From assembly GCA_002118135.1 (NCBI GenBank), contig BDIU01000195.1:62001-126000 (forward strand): 64,000 nt of DNA, given 5' to 3'. Source of the DNA: Trebouxia sp. TZW2008 (taxonomy: Eukaryota > Chlorophyta > Trebouxiophyceae > Trebouxiales > Trebouxiaceae). Under the pieces are notes generated by a model, which saw nothing but the letters and a program-made list of their open reading frames with translations, was not told where the DNA came from and searched no databases. The position numbers and the translations under genes were made by a program. This document shows, one piece after another, positions 1-11,498 of the stretch (positions are counted from its first letter, which is position 1; every line of letters starts with the position of its first letter).

Positions 1-126
1 GTTTCTGTAATCGCTGCTGTCCAAGCTGAGAAGCTGCAACCTGACCACAAGCCGCAACTAGGGCTGTACCTTCCCTGCTGTACAACACCAAAGACTAATG
101 TGCTGCTGAAGGAACAATACATGCAG

Positions 127-2747
127 CTAGATGGTAGGCCTGCTTAAATTGGGCACACCATAGCTGTACTTCCAACGAAGACACATAGCACAGTGTGTCA
201 ATGCTGATGCATTGACAACAGAGCAAAATTTGCAGACCCAGCTGTCCGACTGAAAATCAAAAGGTCTGACTTGACCGCATGCAGCACACTGCAAGCAAGA
301 ACTTTTATTCAACAAAGTGCAGGTGCTGCATTCCCATTCATCAACCGGCATGCTTCTTTCATCTGCCTGTGGAGGTTCTTCACTGTACATTGTTGGGGCT
401 AGAAATATCCTGTTGCTGAGGTCATCATGATTGTCAAGCCGTGTGCGCTTTGTATCTGGCTGATGAAGTGGTGAGGGTCCTGGGTCATCTGTCACGTCGA
501 CAACATCCTCAAAAATTTGTTCTGCAGTACTCTTGACACCAGATGCGTGCAGTATCTGCTCCTGCTGCTGCAGCTGCTGCTGTTTCTGCTCATGCTGCTG
601 CAGCTGCTGCTGCTGCTGTTGCTGCTTATGCTGATGCTGCTGGTGCTGCTGCCGCTGCTGCGCATGTGACTGCAAGTTTTCCCTTGCAGCTTGGGTTTTG
701 CTGCTAGAGCAATCTTGATCATTGGCAATCTGGGCCTGTTGTGTTGAGGGCGTCTGTCCGGGGTGGTGTGAAGGGTCTACCACAATGACGTCATCATCAT
801 TGTTGTACTGGATGTCAGTGCCGTGGTCACATGGGCACCACACGTTGTCTCTGGCCCGCCTCTCAGCTGCCCTAGCAGCCGCCTGCAATCAACAATGATT
901 ATCAATGGCATGCAGCCAGTTTCGCTTGGGTCTCAAGATTTGACAGGCTGTATCAAGCAATGATCAGATTTGCAATGAGCTCATTGCTTTGCTTGCAGTG
1001 AACAATGATAACGTGAGGCATCAAGTCGCTTGCTTGGCAGTCATGTCGCACCAATACACAGACTGCGCCAGATACTGGTCAGGTTTGCTGTGGGCTCATT
1101 GCTTTGCTTGCAGGGACCAATCATGACATGAGGCACTCAGCCACTTGCTTGGCAGTCATGTCACACCAATGCACACACTGTGCAGGCAATGATCATATTC
1201 GCACTGAGCTGACTGGCTTGCATGCAGTGAACAATGATAACTTGAACAAAGTTCCTCATACACCTCAAAGCATGCCTATGGAATCTGCTGTACTGCACCA
1301 AGATGGGAACCTGTACCTGAGGTGATTGGCTTGGTTGCAGTGAACCATGATGGTTTGAGTACAGTGCCTCATACACCTCAAAACACGCCTATGTAATCTG
1401 CTCTGCTGCACAAACATGTGAATGTGTACCTGAGCTGGTGTCAAGCCTTTGAGCAAGGTGACATCTCCTCCAAGCTTTCTGGGTCCAGATGGCATCACGG
1501 CTTGCTGTTTCATGCGGGCCTCAGCAGCCTGCAAACTCCGAGAAGATGCCATAGTTTATTGAAAACAGTGCACAACTAGCAAGACCTTTTTCACGTGGGC
1601 CTCTGCAGCCTGCACAGCCCCAGGAAATGCGACAGTTGAGCAAAATCAGAAGCCCTTTGAGAAGTTGTGGCATGCAGGCCTCTACAGCCTGCACATGGTC
1701 AGGAAATGCAATGAACAATGATTGGACAGACAGTGAGAGCTTGAGCACGACTGACCTTTAGGGCTAAGCTCTTCGCCTGGTGTGAGGGAGGGTTGTGAAT
1801 TGGGACAGGGCCTCTACCACCCAGCCTTCCCACAGAGGCGGCATCAAAGCCAACACCACTGCCTGAAATGCCCTTTGACATGAACCCCTCACATTCCTGC
1901 ATCAAAAGCTCTTGTGCAGCAGCTTCCATGCATAGTCAGCGCATGTCAAACACTAAGCAAAAGGGGAGGCGGTGTAGATGGCGCAGAGTTTGCTGCAGAC
2001 GACACAGTCACTGCAGCATCAATGCACGTCAGACATAAAAGTGGAGCAGAAGTTGAGCATGCAGAGTCCGCTGCAGACATTAGACGTAATGCATGACCAG
2101 CTGTCTGACTTTTGAGAAGTGTAAACCTTATGATCAGGTGTCAACTGCTTCTGCAAGTAAGCCATTGACAGCAAAGCATTTGTTGCAAGCTTTTGTTGAG
2201 GTGCCATACCTCAGTGATTTCATCCAAAAGCTTGTAGAACACAGCATTGTGAGGCCCTTGCACATTGTGCACAAGCTCATGTAGCATTGTGCCAATCAAG
2301 TGTTCATACGGGAAGAAGCTGCTGTCAGTTGCATGCGGTCTCAGCCTAATCTTGATCTCAGACGTCCTGCCTCCTCCACCATTGATATTGAGACCCTATG
2401 TACGCAGTTTTGAGTGATCAGCGCAAGGCATGCCGCTGAAGGAGCCAGGCAGCTTGGTTGTATACAGGCAGCTCGTACCAGGAGGTTGGGGTTCTTTGGC
2501 GAGAATTCGGACAGCAGAGGAACCCTCCAGTTGCGCTTGCGCATGACAGGCTGTACTTGCTTCGCTATGCGTTGCAGGAGTGCAAGCGCCTGCGAACGGC
2601 AAGAGTTGTTATGATCGTGAATCGCAAGAGTGAGTCAAGCGCGCGGTGTGCACAAATCACACTCGCCTCCGTACTGCCGTTCTTTTTCAGAGCCTTGCAT
2701 TCCCAAACCTTCAGCGGATCTTGAGGCTCGACTGTCGCGACTGGCAT
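127..2747 (-). CDS. WSS1: WSS1-type WLM-domain metalloprotease with RanBP2 zinc fingers
   Basis: Six exons: 2661-2747, 2479-2589, 2210-2395, 1756-1908, 1430-1528, 127-882; 463 aa, all phase 0. The WLM domain fills about residues 15-200. It has the conserved core SEFSPKNPNLLGLN, then a GTMLHELVHNVQGPH segment at about residues 101-115, whose HExxH and following GPH histidine form the zinc site. A C-terminal RLGG block and a WCPC block follow, as in Wss1 relatives. After about residue 240 come a SUMO-interaction-like DDDVIVVD, a Gln/His-rich tract encoded by CTG/CAG runs, a second acidic FEDVVDVTDD, and two RanBP2-type fingers (WxCxxC...CxxC) at about residues 393-419 and 424-452. The family removes DNA-protein crosslinks and acts on sumoylated or ubiquitylated targets with Cdc48; that role is inferred. 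Start chosen at 2747 because exon 1 gives the ECKALKK lead-in typical before the WLM core. Intron 5 (883-1429) is filled with tandem repeats. Confidence 0.85.
883..1755. repeat. Tandem-repeat introns with copies of the WSS1 exon 5 boundaries
   Basis: Introns 4 and 5 of the WSS1-like gene consist mostly of locally duplicated DNA. Units of about 115-120 bp recur at about 957-1075, 1076-1193, 1190-1305 and 1306-1430, sharing blocks such as TTGCTTGGCAGTCATGTC and CCTCATACACCTCAAA. The copy at about 1306-1325 duplicates the donor side of exon 5 (at 1430). On the other side of that exon, about 1591-1635 and 1670-1713 duplicate its acceptor side (GCCTCTGCAGCCTGCA against GCCTCAGCAGCCTGCA at 1518-1533). 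No open frame is kept, so I read these as decayed duplicates. Confidence 0.65.
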
Positions 2748-3476
2748 AGCGAGCGCGGCAAAGCCCTACTCACAGCTTGTCGCAACTTCGGTGATCTCAG
2801 TCGCAATCTAATATGATTCTGTGCGCAGTCACACGCGCATGCATGACGTTTCTGGGTGAGTGCCGATGAGCAACGACACCGTGCTGTGCTGCGTGTTATG
2901 AAGAGACAGTGTCTGTGCGTCATGGTGAGGCCGATAGGTCATGGGCTGGCGTTAAGCAAGTTGGCGTTACGCCGTGTTTCGAGGCTCTTTACCTCAAGCT
3001 GCACTCGATTGTGTCGTCGGTGTGAGGGGTCGAGTCGTTGGTGTTGGGTGCTGATTCGTTAGCAGGACGGTTCCCAAGCCAGCGGTGGGGTCGTTGGCCA
3101 GTCGTCTTCTGTCCTGAGACCCGTCGTCAGCTGCAGCTTGTCCGCATAGGTATTCCCGCGACTGCCCTGCCCTGCATGAATCGCAACTTGCTTGCGCACG
3201 CCAGACTTGTTCGTCTGTTCTGCATTGCCAGCTTCGTTTAGCTTTCGGCGAGACTTCTTCTGCGACCTTGAGCACCTGGAAACGGCATGCACTGCAAGGA
3301 CCGATTGCTGTTTCGTTCGCATCGCCCAGTGCGAGCACAAATTCCCCTGCACCCTGCAGTGCCGTCGTCTCAATACGGCACTGAGAGTATAAAGCCAGTT
3401 TGCAGATCGACTTGCTTGGCTGTGACATTGCCAATCATCAGCTGAGTCTGCTGTGCTGTTTGCTCTTTCAGGAAGT
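2748..3476. other. Divergent intergenic region between the WSS1-like and TPPP-like genes
   Basis: About 730 bp separate the two outward-facing start codons. The segment must contain both promoters and 5' leaders. It is richer in CG dinucleotides than the introns. A TATA-like GAGTATAAAGCC lies at about 3384-3395, roughly 85 bp before the TPPP-like ATG. I see no ORF with family resemblance here. Confidence 0.5.
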
Positions 3477-6400
3477 ATGGGCAGCAGGGCTGCGCAGAGC
3501 TTGCTAGGGCCTCTGGTAGATGGCTACAGGGACCTGGACTCCTCAAAGCAGAGCTTCAACCGCCCTGCTGTAAGCTTACCTGCCTCCTTTACATGCACTG
3601 CCGAACGCAACGCTTTGCTATCGCCTTGTGCTATGTCTGGTGTGATGGTATCGCTAGCAATGTTGAACGCGTTCAACAGATTCAAAATGGGCTTACAAGC
3701 AACCAATGTAAGTTCCTGTGTTGCAGTCAGCTGGGTATCCCACAATGAAGAAGACTGACTGGGAGAATATGGACCTCGGAGGCGGTGGTGGTGGCGCCAA
3801 AGCTGCAGAGATTTTCAAGTGAGCTGTTGCAATCCATGCACATTGTTGTCATTTGCTGCCTTTGCTTCCTTAGCCCTCTCTTGGCAAAATTGAACATCAA
3901 GTTGTTAACAAAGTTGCTTTGCACAAGCACTCAAACATCAAGTCAAGCATTGTCTGGGTCATGCCATACTCAATATCAATGCCATGCAAATCACAGTTTC
4001 TATTTGGCAGAGCTCAGTTGCCAGCTGTGCAAAGGACTCAAAGCTTGATATGTGGTGCTGCAGGCGGTATGATGCAGACAACACTGGCAACATCGATGAC
4101 CGTGAGATGATGCAGGCTTTGCAAGAGCTTGGAGTGTTGGATCCCAAGGTATGTTCTGCTGAACACAATCTTCTATCTGCTCCTTCATCTATGTTGTAAA
4201 TGATAGTACCATAACCCAAAGGCTAGCAGTACACCCCTATGAAGTGTGCAAGGTGGGTTCAGTTGTACATGATGGTACGTTAAGCCAAATGCTAGCAACA
4301 CAGCCCCACAAACTGCTCAAGGTAGTAGGCAAAACCAGACATGATCAACAAAGTGTGTGCCAAATAGTACACCCAAAGCAGAGAAATAGCATCACACTTG
4401 CTGTATTATCCGCTACACTCTGCATACATATATGACATCCTCATGGGATGCTATCTTGCAGCCTGCTGCTGCCAGCAGCATGCAGCATTGCTGCTGCTTG
4501 TGTCAACTTCAGGCCATTCCAATATGACCACATGGCATGAGTGCACTGACTTCGTTGATTACCTCTTTGCAGGACAAGAAGGCTGCCAAGGCATTGTGCA
4601 AAAAGATGAAGGATGCAAACACCAACCAGGACATCATGTTATTGTGCACAGAGTTGACAAATGCATCCTTTGACTACATATGCAATTGTGACAGACACTA
4701 ACTGCAGTCACAAATCTCAACTGCAGGACAAGAAGGCGGCTAAGGCGTTGCGTACGGAGATGAAGGATGCAGACACCAACCAGGACGGCATGATCAGCTT
4801 CATTGAGTTCTTGGGTTACTTCCAGAAGATGGCCAGGTACAGGGCGGACCTGGCACGCACCCAGCGCTTGGAGTCATACGGTCGCCCCCGCGATCTGCCC
4901 CTGAGTAAGACTGATTTTCCTTTCTCTTCTTTCTGTAAGATCGTCTGCTTAGTGACTGGCCCTGGTGGAATCCAGCTCCAAGCTGTTCATGGATGTGGCC
5001 TAAATACATTGGCTGGATTCTGACGGCGGCCCTGGGGACCTCTGACTGCTTCTCCTTCCTTGTTCTCTTGTTCTCATTCTCCTGACTCCTTCTTGATTTG
5101 CTGCTGCATGCTTTTTGATGTGGGGTTTACTGGGTGTCAATGTTGCCAAATTTGGTTTGGCTTGCACCCAACATCTGGGGTTTTGCAGCGGTTGCTGAGA
5201 CCTGCACCTTTCCTCTATTTCCTCTTCATCTTGTTTTTTCTTCTTCATGGCAGGAGCCATGGCATTTGTCAAAGCGGCGAAGAAGCTGCGCAACAACAGC
5301 TCCATGGCAATGCCACTGAGCATTGACGCTGATACAGGTTTTGAGACCAACCCCACGCTTCAGCAGTGCTTCAAGAACTTCTGCGTGTACGGCAAGAATC
5401 ATGGCATCAGTCAGGGAGGCCCTGCACGCAGCATCCATCAGCTGCGCATGAACAACTTCCAGTTCATCCACCTGTGCAAGGACGCTGGATTCGCTGAGCC
5501 TGAAGGGCGGTTGCACCGAGAAACCCTGGATGTCATCTTCTTCAGGGCTGCTGAGACCGGCCAGCGTCACATCAGCTTCAGGGTCAGCTGCCCAACTTAC
5601 TGAACTTGTCTGAAATCAGCAATATAGTGTCCTGCACATGCATTGACGAATTTGCATCGACATGCTTGTTTGATCATGTCAGCATCTTGTCTGCGCAGGC
5701 TTTGTAAGGTCAGTTCAATACTGATGTTTGTGTGCTTGGGCATGAGCAAAGGAGCTGGGACTTGCCAGTTGTATTATTGTTGGCTTTGCCTCCATTGCTT
5801 GTGTTTGCCCTGCTTGGTGTGTTCAATATAGTGATGCTTATTCTGTTTATAATGCCCAGGACAGAAGGCAAGTGCCTGGTCAAGCCAGCAGCAAAAGTGT
5901 CTCAATATTGATGAAGGCTGTTTTCCTCAACCTAGACTTGTTTAATAAGCCCAGCCATGCCAGCAATGCCTGCATGCCACTGCCTCACACCACTAAACAG
6001 AATGCTGCCAGGTCAAGAAACAACACATTTGTTCTTGAGCGCATTCACGTGCCTACGGCACATCAAAACTGGTTGACAAGAGCATATTTGCAATAGATTT
6101 GCACATGTGCAGGAGTTTCTGCAGTCTTTGGCCATCATTGCAGATGAATGTGGGATGCAGCTGATTGATGCTGCGGTGCAACTGGGCGCTGACCCCACCC
6201 AACTGCAAGGTTAGCAACGCGGCATGAAAAGTCTACCCCTGCGCTGAAAGTCATGACACTTTGTGCAGTGCATTTGTAGTAAATCAGCGTGTGTGCAGAC
6301 TGGGTTGCTCAAGGACAGTTGCTCGATGACTGTATGTACCTAGCAAGGCCTCTGAGCCTAAGTAGCATGCGCTTTGCATGATACAACACGAATGAACGAC

Positions 6401-9400
6401 AGTGCATCTGCAACAAAGGAGCTTAAGCCAGCTTGAGTGTTCAAAATATCTACTTGCAGTTGATCGCACATGCCAGCTGTGCATTCTTTCCACGCATTGC
6501 ACAGGTCACACATGCATTCGATCTTGCCACGTTGTTCTGAGACTGTGCAAGGCAACACTGCTGTCTTCTGTGGTACCTTTAATGACTGTGTCAAATGTGT
6601 GGATACCACGTGCATTATCTGTTACAGGGCAAACTTAATTGGCTCTCTGACACGTAGCTAGCATACCCTTTTCATGCGCCTTGTTACATTATCTTGCCGT
6701 AGTTGCATACAGTGCAGACAAATTTGTCACAATCATGGCAACATTTGGGCGCATGATGGTGTTGCAGGGACACCCAGCCCAGCCAGGGCTGTTTCAGATG
6801 CTGAAGAAGAGGACTGGAGGGCAAACTCCAGGAACATTGATGTGCCCTCAAAGGTGAGTCTAATCTTGTCCATGAACTCAAATCAGTCAGCGCATCAGCA
6901 CAATAGACAAGCTTTGCTGTGGTGCTGCAAGCCATTGCTTGCTGCAAGCAAAGACAGCATTAGCGAGCACAACTGGTCAACACTGCAGCTTCATTACATT
7001 ACATTACATGTGAGCCACTGCATGTTGCAAAGCAAAGACAGCATCCCCCAAGCTGGCTCACGTGACAAGCACAGAGCATGCAAGTGCTGGTATGCAACTT
7101 GTCAGCTGTCACAGCACCTGTCCTGTAGAGATATGCTGGGATACTACACAGTGGCTGCATACATGACATGCATACCCCGCATTTGACTTTGGCATTGGCA
7201 ACAGGGCCCTTACTTGCCTGGCTGTGCAAACTGAATTGTACTTCCAGGAAAGGCAGTTGACGTCGTGAGTAATCTGAGTATTCTGCTCGCCAGAACCCCT
7301 GCATCAACGACTATACGTGTGATGGGTGCCAGCAGATTGGAGGAGGGAGAAGAAGATCAAGGCCAAGAAGAGGGCGCCATCAGGGCATCGCCCTGCAATC
7401 TACCCTACATGCCTCAGAGGGCATGTCGAACGCCACTCACAGCATGACTCATCTGCTGACACACATCATGATTGTGAATGTGACAGGTGGCAGCAGCCTG
7501 GAGGAGGGAGAAGAAGATCAAGGCCAAGAAAAGGGCTCCTCCAGGGCAGGGCATTGCCCTGCAGCCCGCCTCGCATGCTTCAGAGGGCATGATGAATGCC
7601 CTCAACGGCACAATGCCCCGCCAAAACTCTGAGACAGTCTCTCGCAAGCAGCTCACCAAGATGCTGGCTCAGGTATCTGACCGTCCCTCTTCATACATGC
7701 TGTTCTTGCAACTGCTCTTGATGCATATGCTCACATAAGCCCCTCCAAAACTCTCAACTTAGTCTGTTGCCAGCAGCTTACCCAGATGATGGCCCAGGTA
7801 TTTGACCGCTGATTCCTCGTGCAAGTGCTTGCGAGAGTGCCACGCCAGCACTCTTGCTCAATTTTACAACAAGAGACCTTCATGCAAGTGTGTGTAAGTA
7901 TATCTTCCCGCAACATGTGACTCACTTGCAAGCAGCTTGCCAAGCTGCTGGCACAGGGCTTTGACCATTCATCTGCATTTAGTAGGGAGCCACTTCATCT
8001 GCGGAGAACCCTGCAAAGCCATGCAGTGACTACTGCTCCTGGTGTCTGCTCACCTCATGCTACAGTACGATACAGAGAGCTGCAACTTCTATCCCCCAGA
8101 ACTCCAGCTGCTCCCACCTAGCTGACATCCTTTGCCTTGAGGTTTGCCGTAGCACCACAAGCATATCTTACATGTACCGCATTGTTGCGAGCAAGGACAT
8201 GGTGTCACATGCAGCATTTGTGTTCAGATCTCTTGTCTGCAGATCTGGTCCTCAATTACACAGATGCTGCATGCAACAAACTGTGCTGCACAACAGACAT
8301 TTTAACTCACAAAATCGAAATGGGACTAAAAGGAACTTTGAAAGGCATTTGAGGCTGATCACATGATTTCTGAGTTATGCTCAGATGATCTTTGGTGTGC
8401 AGGCGAGGCAGCAGAGTGTGGATGAGGTGAATCAGCGCTGGGCCGCCAAGTCACATGGTCTCCTGTCCCGCATTGCCACCCTGGAGCAGCAGCTGCAAGG
8501 GCACCCAGCAGATGGCCCTTCTCAGGTGAGGGCTTTGCCAGCTCCTGAATGGAATGCAAGGATATGACAAAGACATGACTGGGCAAAATTACCAGCCGTG
8601 CAACATCAGACATATGGCAAGAACACTCATGACAGACCAAGCATGGAAGCATGAGCATGTCAACATGAGTTACAGCAAAGAGAAGTGGGTGATTAGATCC
8701 CCTGCAGTCTTGCAAGGGTATTTCTGAGCCACTTCATGACACTGGCATCCCAAAGTGGCTCAGACATGCATCCCTGCAACATGTGTGCATGTGATTTTGC
8801 AGGCATCTGCATCAGGAGCAGAGGGCGTAAGCAGCATTGTCGTCCAGGGAGCTGAGGCCTACAGCATGGATGATCCCCGAGCTGAGATGGATCTGCTGAG
8901 GCATGAGATTGATATCAGCATTGAGCGAAAGCTGAAGGGGGTGGAGCGGCGGCTGCAGGTCAGTCATGCAGTAGCTGCCCTGAAGCTGGACCTGCAGGCC
9001 GCTGTGGAGGCCAGATTCCAGGGCTTTGACACGCGCCTGCAGGTCAGCCAATGCATGCAGGCACTTTGTAATTGATAGGCTGAGAATGTTGACAGCGAAC
9101 AGTTGCACAGTGTGCAGTCAAGGCTACAAGTCAGGTATGTACCTAGTTGGGCCTGCTGAGCCTGTCTAGCACTTGTTTAGAATGCATAAAATTAAACTAC
9201 AAGGCTGCAGAGTAGCCCTGCAGGTCAGGCCATGCATGCCTGATTGGTATTTCCCAGGCCAAACAATGCATGCATGGTCTTACAGCTTGAGGCTTGACTG
9301 TCCTTTGTGATTCAGACATTTGGACAGACACAAATGGCACACGCAATTTATCATGAGACAACACCGATTGCTTGAACAAAGGACAGTCTTTGGTATGATC

Positions 9401-11083
9401 ACTGTTGCTGTGCGACTTGCTGCATATGACTTCCCGTGCCACAAGGACAGAAACTCAGCTCGAGTTTTTGGCACTCTGACAGGTACCTAAGGTCAATAGT
9501 GCCTCAGCTCAAGCCCATTCAGCACATGCATGCGACAGTGTCTGCACATCTGCTAACGCATCATGTGACCTGAAGAGCTGTCAAGTCAGTCTTGGTGCCT
9601 CAGAGCGATCACACCGTGGGTGTTTGCAGGCTTTAGAGTTCCAGAGTAAGACTCAGTTGAAGGCTTTGGAGGCGGGAGTTGCTGCCCTGCAGCGCCAGAT
9701 TCCTGCCACTTCTGGGGGCGCTGGAGTCAGCCCGGAAGCCTTTGAGAAGCTGGCCAGCACTACACATGCCATGCAGAGGACCCTCAGCTCCCTCACAGAG
9801 CAGATTCAAACTTCAGGCGGGAAGCCGGGTATGTCACGCTACCTGCCTTGCCGCTGAGTCCAATTTTCCGTACAATGAGGCTGTTGTGTTGACATGTGCA
9901 CTTACAGTGAGGCTGTTGTGTTGACACGTTCACCTTCAAAAGCAGCAATGCCAAGACATGTTCGCAAGTTTGCAGGTCTGTCCAAGGCTGAGATTCAGGC
10001 GGCTGTGCTGGAGACTGAGAGGAGATTAGCAGAGAAGCATGCAAGGCTGGAAGGTGCTGTTGTCCAGGTGACTCCTTAGCACTACAGTGACCTCTCTTTG
10101 TAATGCTTTTGTCAGCAAGAAACCCGTCCTTACATCTTGTTGTCCTTACTTGGAGGCACCACTGCAGTCGAAATGCTGTGATTACTTACCAATGGCGTTG
10201 TCCTTACATCAAGATTGTCCTTACATCGAGTGTCTGTACATAAGAGAGTTAAATGTAACCCTGCATCTCAGGCATGCACATATGCATGCCCAGGTTCATC
10301 ACTGACAGCATCAGCTCAGGTCGTTCAGCTCAGCCGTCAGCAACAGCGACAGCGACAGCAACAGCGACAGCTTGTTTTATCCTTTTGTTGATTTCTCTAC
10401 CATCTGCAGGGGTATCATTGCATACTGCCAGTGATTGTAACATCTGCTTTGCTTGTCTGCGTTTCTTGTAGTCAGTAGTGGTGAGTAGGCGGATTACGAG
10501 TGAGCAAATGCGTCAGCTGTTCATATTGGCCTGGCTCAACAGCAAACAGCTGCATCCAAACAGCATTATGCCTAAGTGAAGTGACTGTGCGTATGTCATG
10601 TGATTGTTATCAGATCCTGACATGTTCACCTGTAAAAGCATTGTTATCAGTTGCAGCTCAAGTTGCCTGAAATGGGTGTATTGCTGCAAATTGATGTCTT
10701 TGCAAGTGTTTGGCAAATGGGCGTGAGTGTGTCAAATGCTGCACATCACTGACACACCAATTCAGGGAAAGCCTGGCTGCTTTTGAGACTAGACCAGCTG
10801 CAAGAGGTTTCCACCCAGGACTCAACAGTTCACATGGATGTAAAGATATCTGACAATATGAAAGGATGCAAACCTGAAGCCCTGGTGGCTGCATCACTGT
10901 AGATTCATGGTAATGCACTGGTGTCTTCGCTGCAAAGGGGCCACTGACGACTGATCAAATTGCTTGCTGCTGCAGGTAGCAGGGCGGGTGGACATGTTGG
11001 ATGGCCGTGTGAAGCAAGAGCAAGAGTCCTCTTTGAGGGCGCTTGAAGCCATTTTGTCAGAATCCAGTCATGGCAAGCGCTGA
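3477..11083 (+). CDS. EF-hand / p25-alpha (TPPP-like) / coiled-coil protein
   Basis: Fourteen exons: 3477-3569, 3727-3818, 4064-4148, 4727-4904, 5254-5582, 6113-6209, 6768-6853, 7487-7672, 8403-8525, 8803-9042, 9079-9129, 9630-9828, 9976-10067, 10976-11083; 652 aa with consistent phases. Two canonical EF-hand loops lie at about residues 65-76 (DADNTGNIDDRE) and 106-117 (DTNQDGMISFIE). A p25-alpha-like domain follows at about residues 165-275, with FCVYGKN, FIHLCKDAG, LDVIFF and ISFREFLQSLAII. The C-terminal half (about 370-652) is a predicted coiled coil. The p25-alpha family binds and bundles tubulin and in protists is mostly tied to cilia or the apical cytoskeleton; a calcium-regulated microtubule role here is inference. 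The usual C-terminal p25 Gly-rich tail is not evident. Exons 10 and 11 encode three related segments each ending in Arg-Leu-Gln before GTCAG, suggesting growth by exon duplication. Confidence 0.82.
4566..4642 (+). repeat. Ghost copy of TPPP-like exon 4 (upstream)
   Basis: A TGCAG followed by sequence closely matching the start of exon 4 (4727 onward): GACAAGAAGGCTGCCAAGGC against GACAAGAAGGCGGCTAAGGC. The match continues through the EF-hand loop start and then loses the reading needed for the rest of the loop. It lies about 155 bp upstream of the real exon. It could act as an alternative acceptor but would break the protein. Confidence 0.7.
7322..7970 (+). repeat. Multiple decayed copies of TPPP-like exon 8
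   Basis: Exon 8 (7487-7672) has an upstream copy at about 7325-7436 (same TTGGAGGAGGGAGAAGAAGATCA core and the same CATGCCTCAGAGGGCATG block). Two 3'-end copies lie downstream at about 7763-7800 and 7925-7960, each with a CAGCAGCTTACC-like start and a GGC(C/A)CAGG end copying the donor side. The upstream copy lacks a clean acceptor in the right phase. The downstream copies retain only some 40 bp. Confidence 0.68.
9131..9180 (+). repeat. SINE-like repeat fragment, copy 1
   Basis: The segment GTACCTAGTTGGGCCTGCTG followed by AGCCTGTCTAGC recurs, slightly diverged, at about 33358 and 39446. The copies share the GTAC(A/G)TACC start and the GGCCTGCTGAGCCTG core. The second copy ends in a GAAT microsatellite tail, as the 3' ends of retrotransposed elements often do. 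Only this short block is recognisable here. Confidence 0.5.
10086..10258 (+). mobile_element. pogo-like MITE, copy A (intron 13 of TPPP-like gene)
   Basis: Contains the family blocks GTCCTTACATC, TTGTCCTTACTTGGAGGCAC, CACTGCAGTCGAAATGC and two more TTGTCCTTACATC motifs. The same order of blocks recurs near 41291, 45058, 45939 and 50005. The ends of this copy are degenerate and no target duplication is clear. Confidence 0.55.
10330..10376. repeat. CAG/CGACAG microsatellite
   Basis: Runs of AACAGCGACAG-type hexanucleotide units inside intron 13 of the TPPP-like gene. No coding frame is used here in the model. Confidence 0.6.
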
Positions 11084-11162
11084 TCATCGGTATACCCTTG
11101 CATGCGTGTGAGGTGATTGATCAAAGAGAGCGGACCATGGTGCTGGTATGCAAGTAGTTGGG

Positions 11163-11498
11163 TTAGATAGCAGCCTTACACACCAAGTTCTGGCATGCCT
11201 TCTTCTGATTGTTTGAGCTGAAGCTGAACGTCATGTCAATGTTACCATCAGAAGTAATGCAGCTGTGCAAGGTCTTTGGCAAGCATGCAAGATTGGGCGT
11301 CACCTTCAAACGCGCAATAAATGTAGGCCCGGACTTGTATACAACAGCAGCAGCACTCTTGTCCTGCTGATCATGCAGAACATATTGCATATGATCTTGG
11401 CCCGCCAACATGGGCATGGTGGAGTTCTTCGGGCAATGTGCGGAGCCCAGCTTCCAATTTTGCAGGAACACACCCGTGCATTCGATGGCATGACGCAT
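11163..11498 (-). CDS. Possible small uncharacterised protein
   Basis: An uninterrupted 111-codon frame on the minus strand, in the roughly 1-kb gap between the TPPP-like and desiccation genes. It starts near 11498 (MRHAIECTG) and ends CKAAI at 11163. The composition looks protein-like rather than random (YVLHDQQDKSAAAVVYKSG, TFIARLKVTPNL), and the strand is free of other genes. An alternative upstream ATG at 11614 is in a different phase and would need an intron. I recognise no domain. It may be chance, and nothing else in the region supports a start or promoter. Confidence 0.3.
   Translation of the reverse strand: MRHAIECTGVFLQNWKLGSAHCPKNSTMPMLAGQDHMQYVLHDQQDKSAAAVVYKSGPTFIARLKVTPNLACLPKTLHSCITSDGNIDMTFSFSSNNQKKACQNLVCKAAI

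Noticed and set aside
492..728. Ser-rich minus-strand frame over the CAG/CTG tract
   Set aside because: It is the out-of-frame reading of the Gln-rich exon. The Gln frame is continuous with the zinc fingers and the protease.
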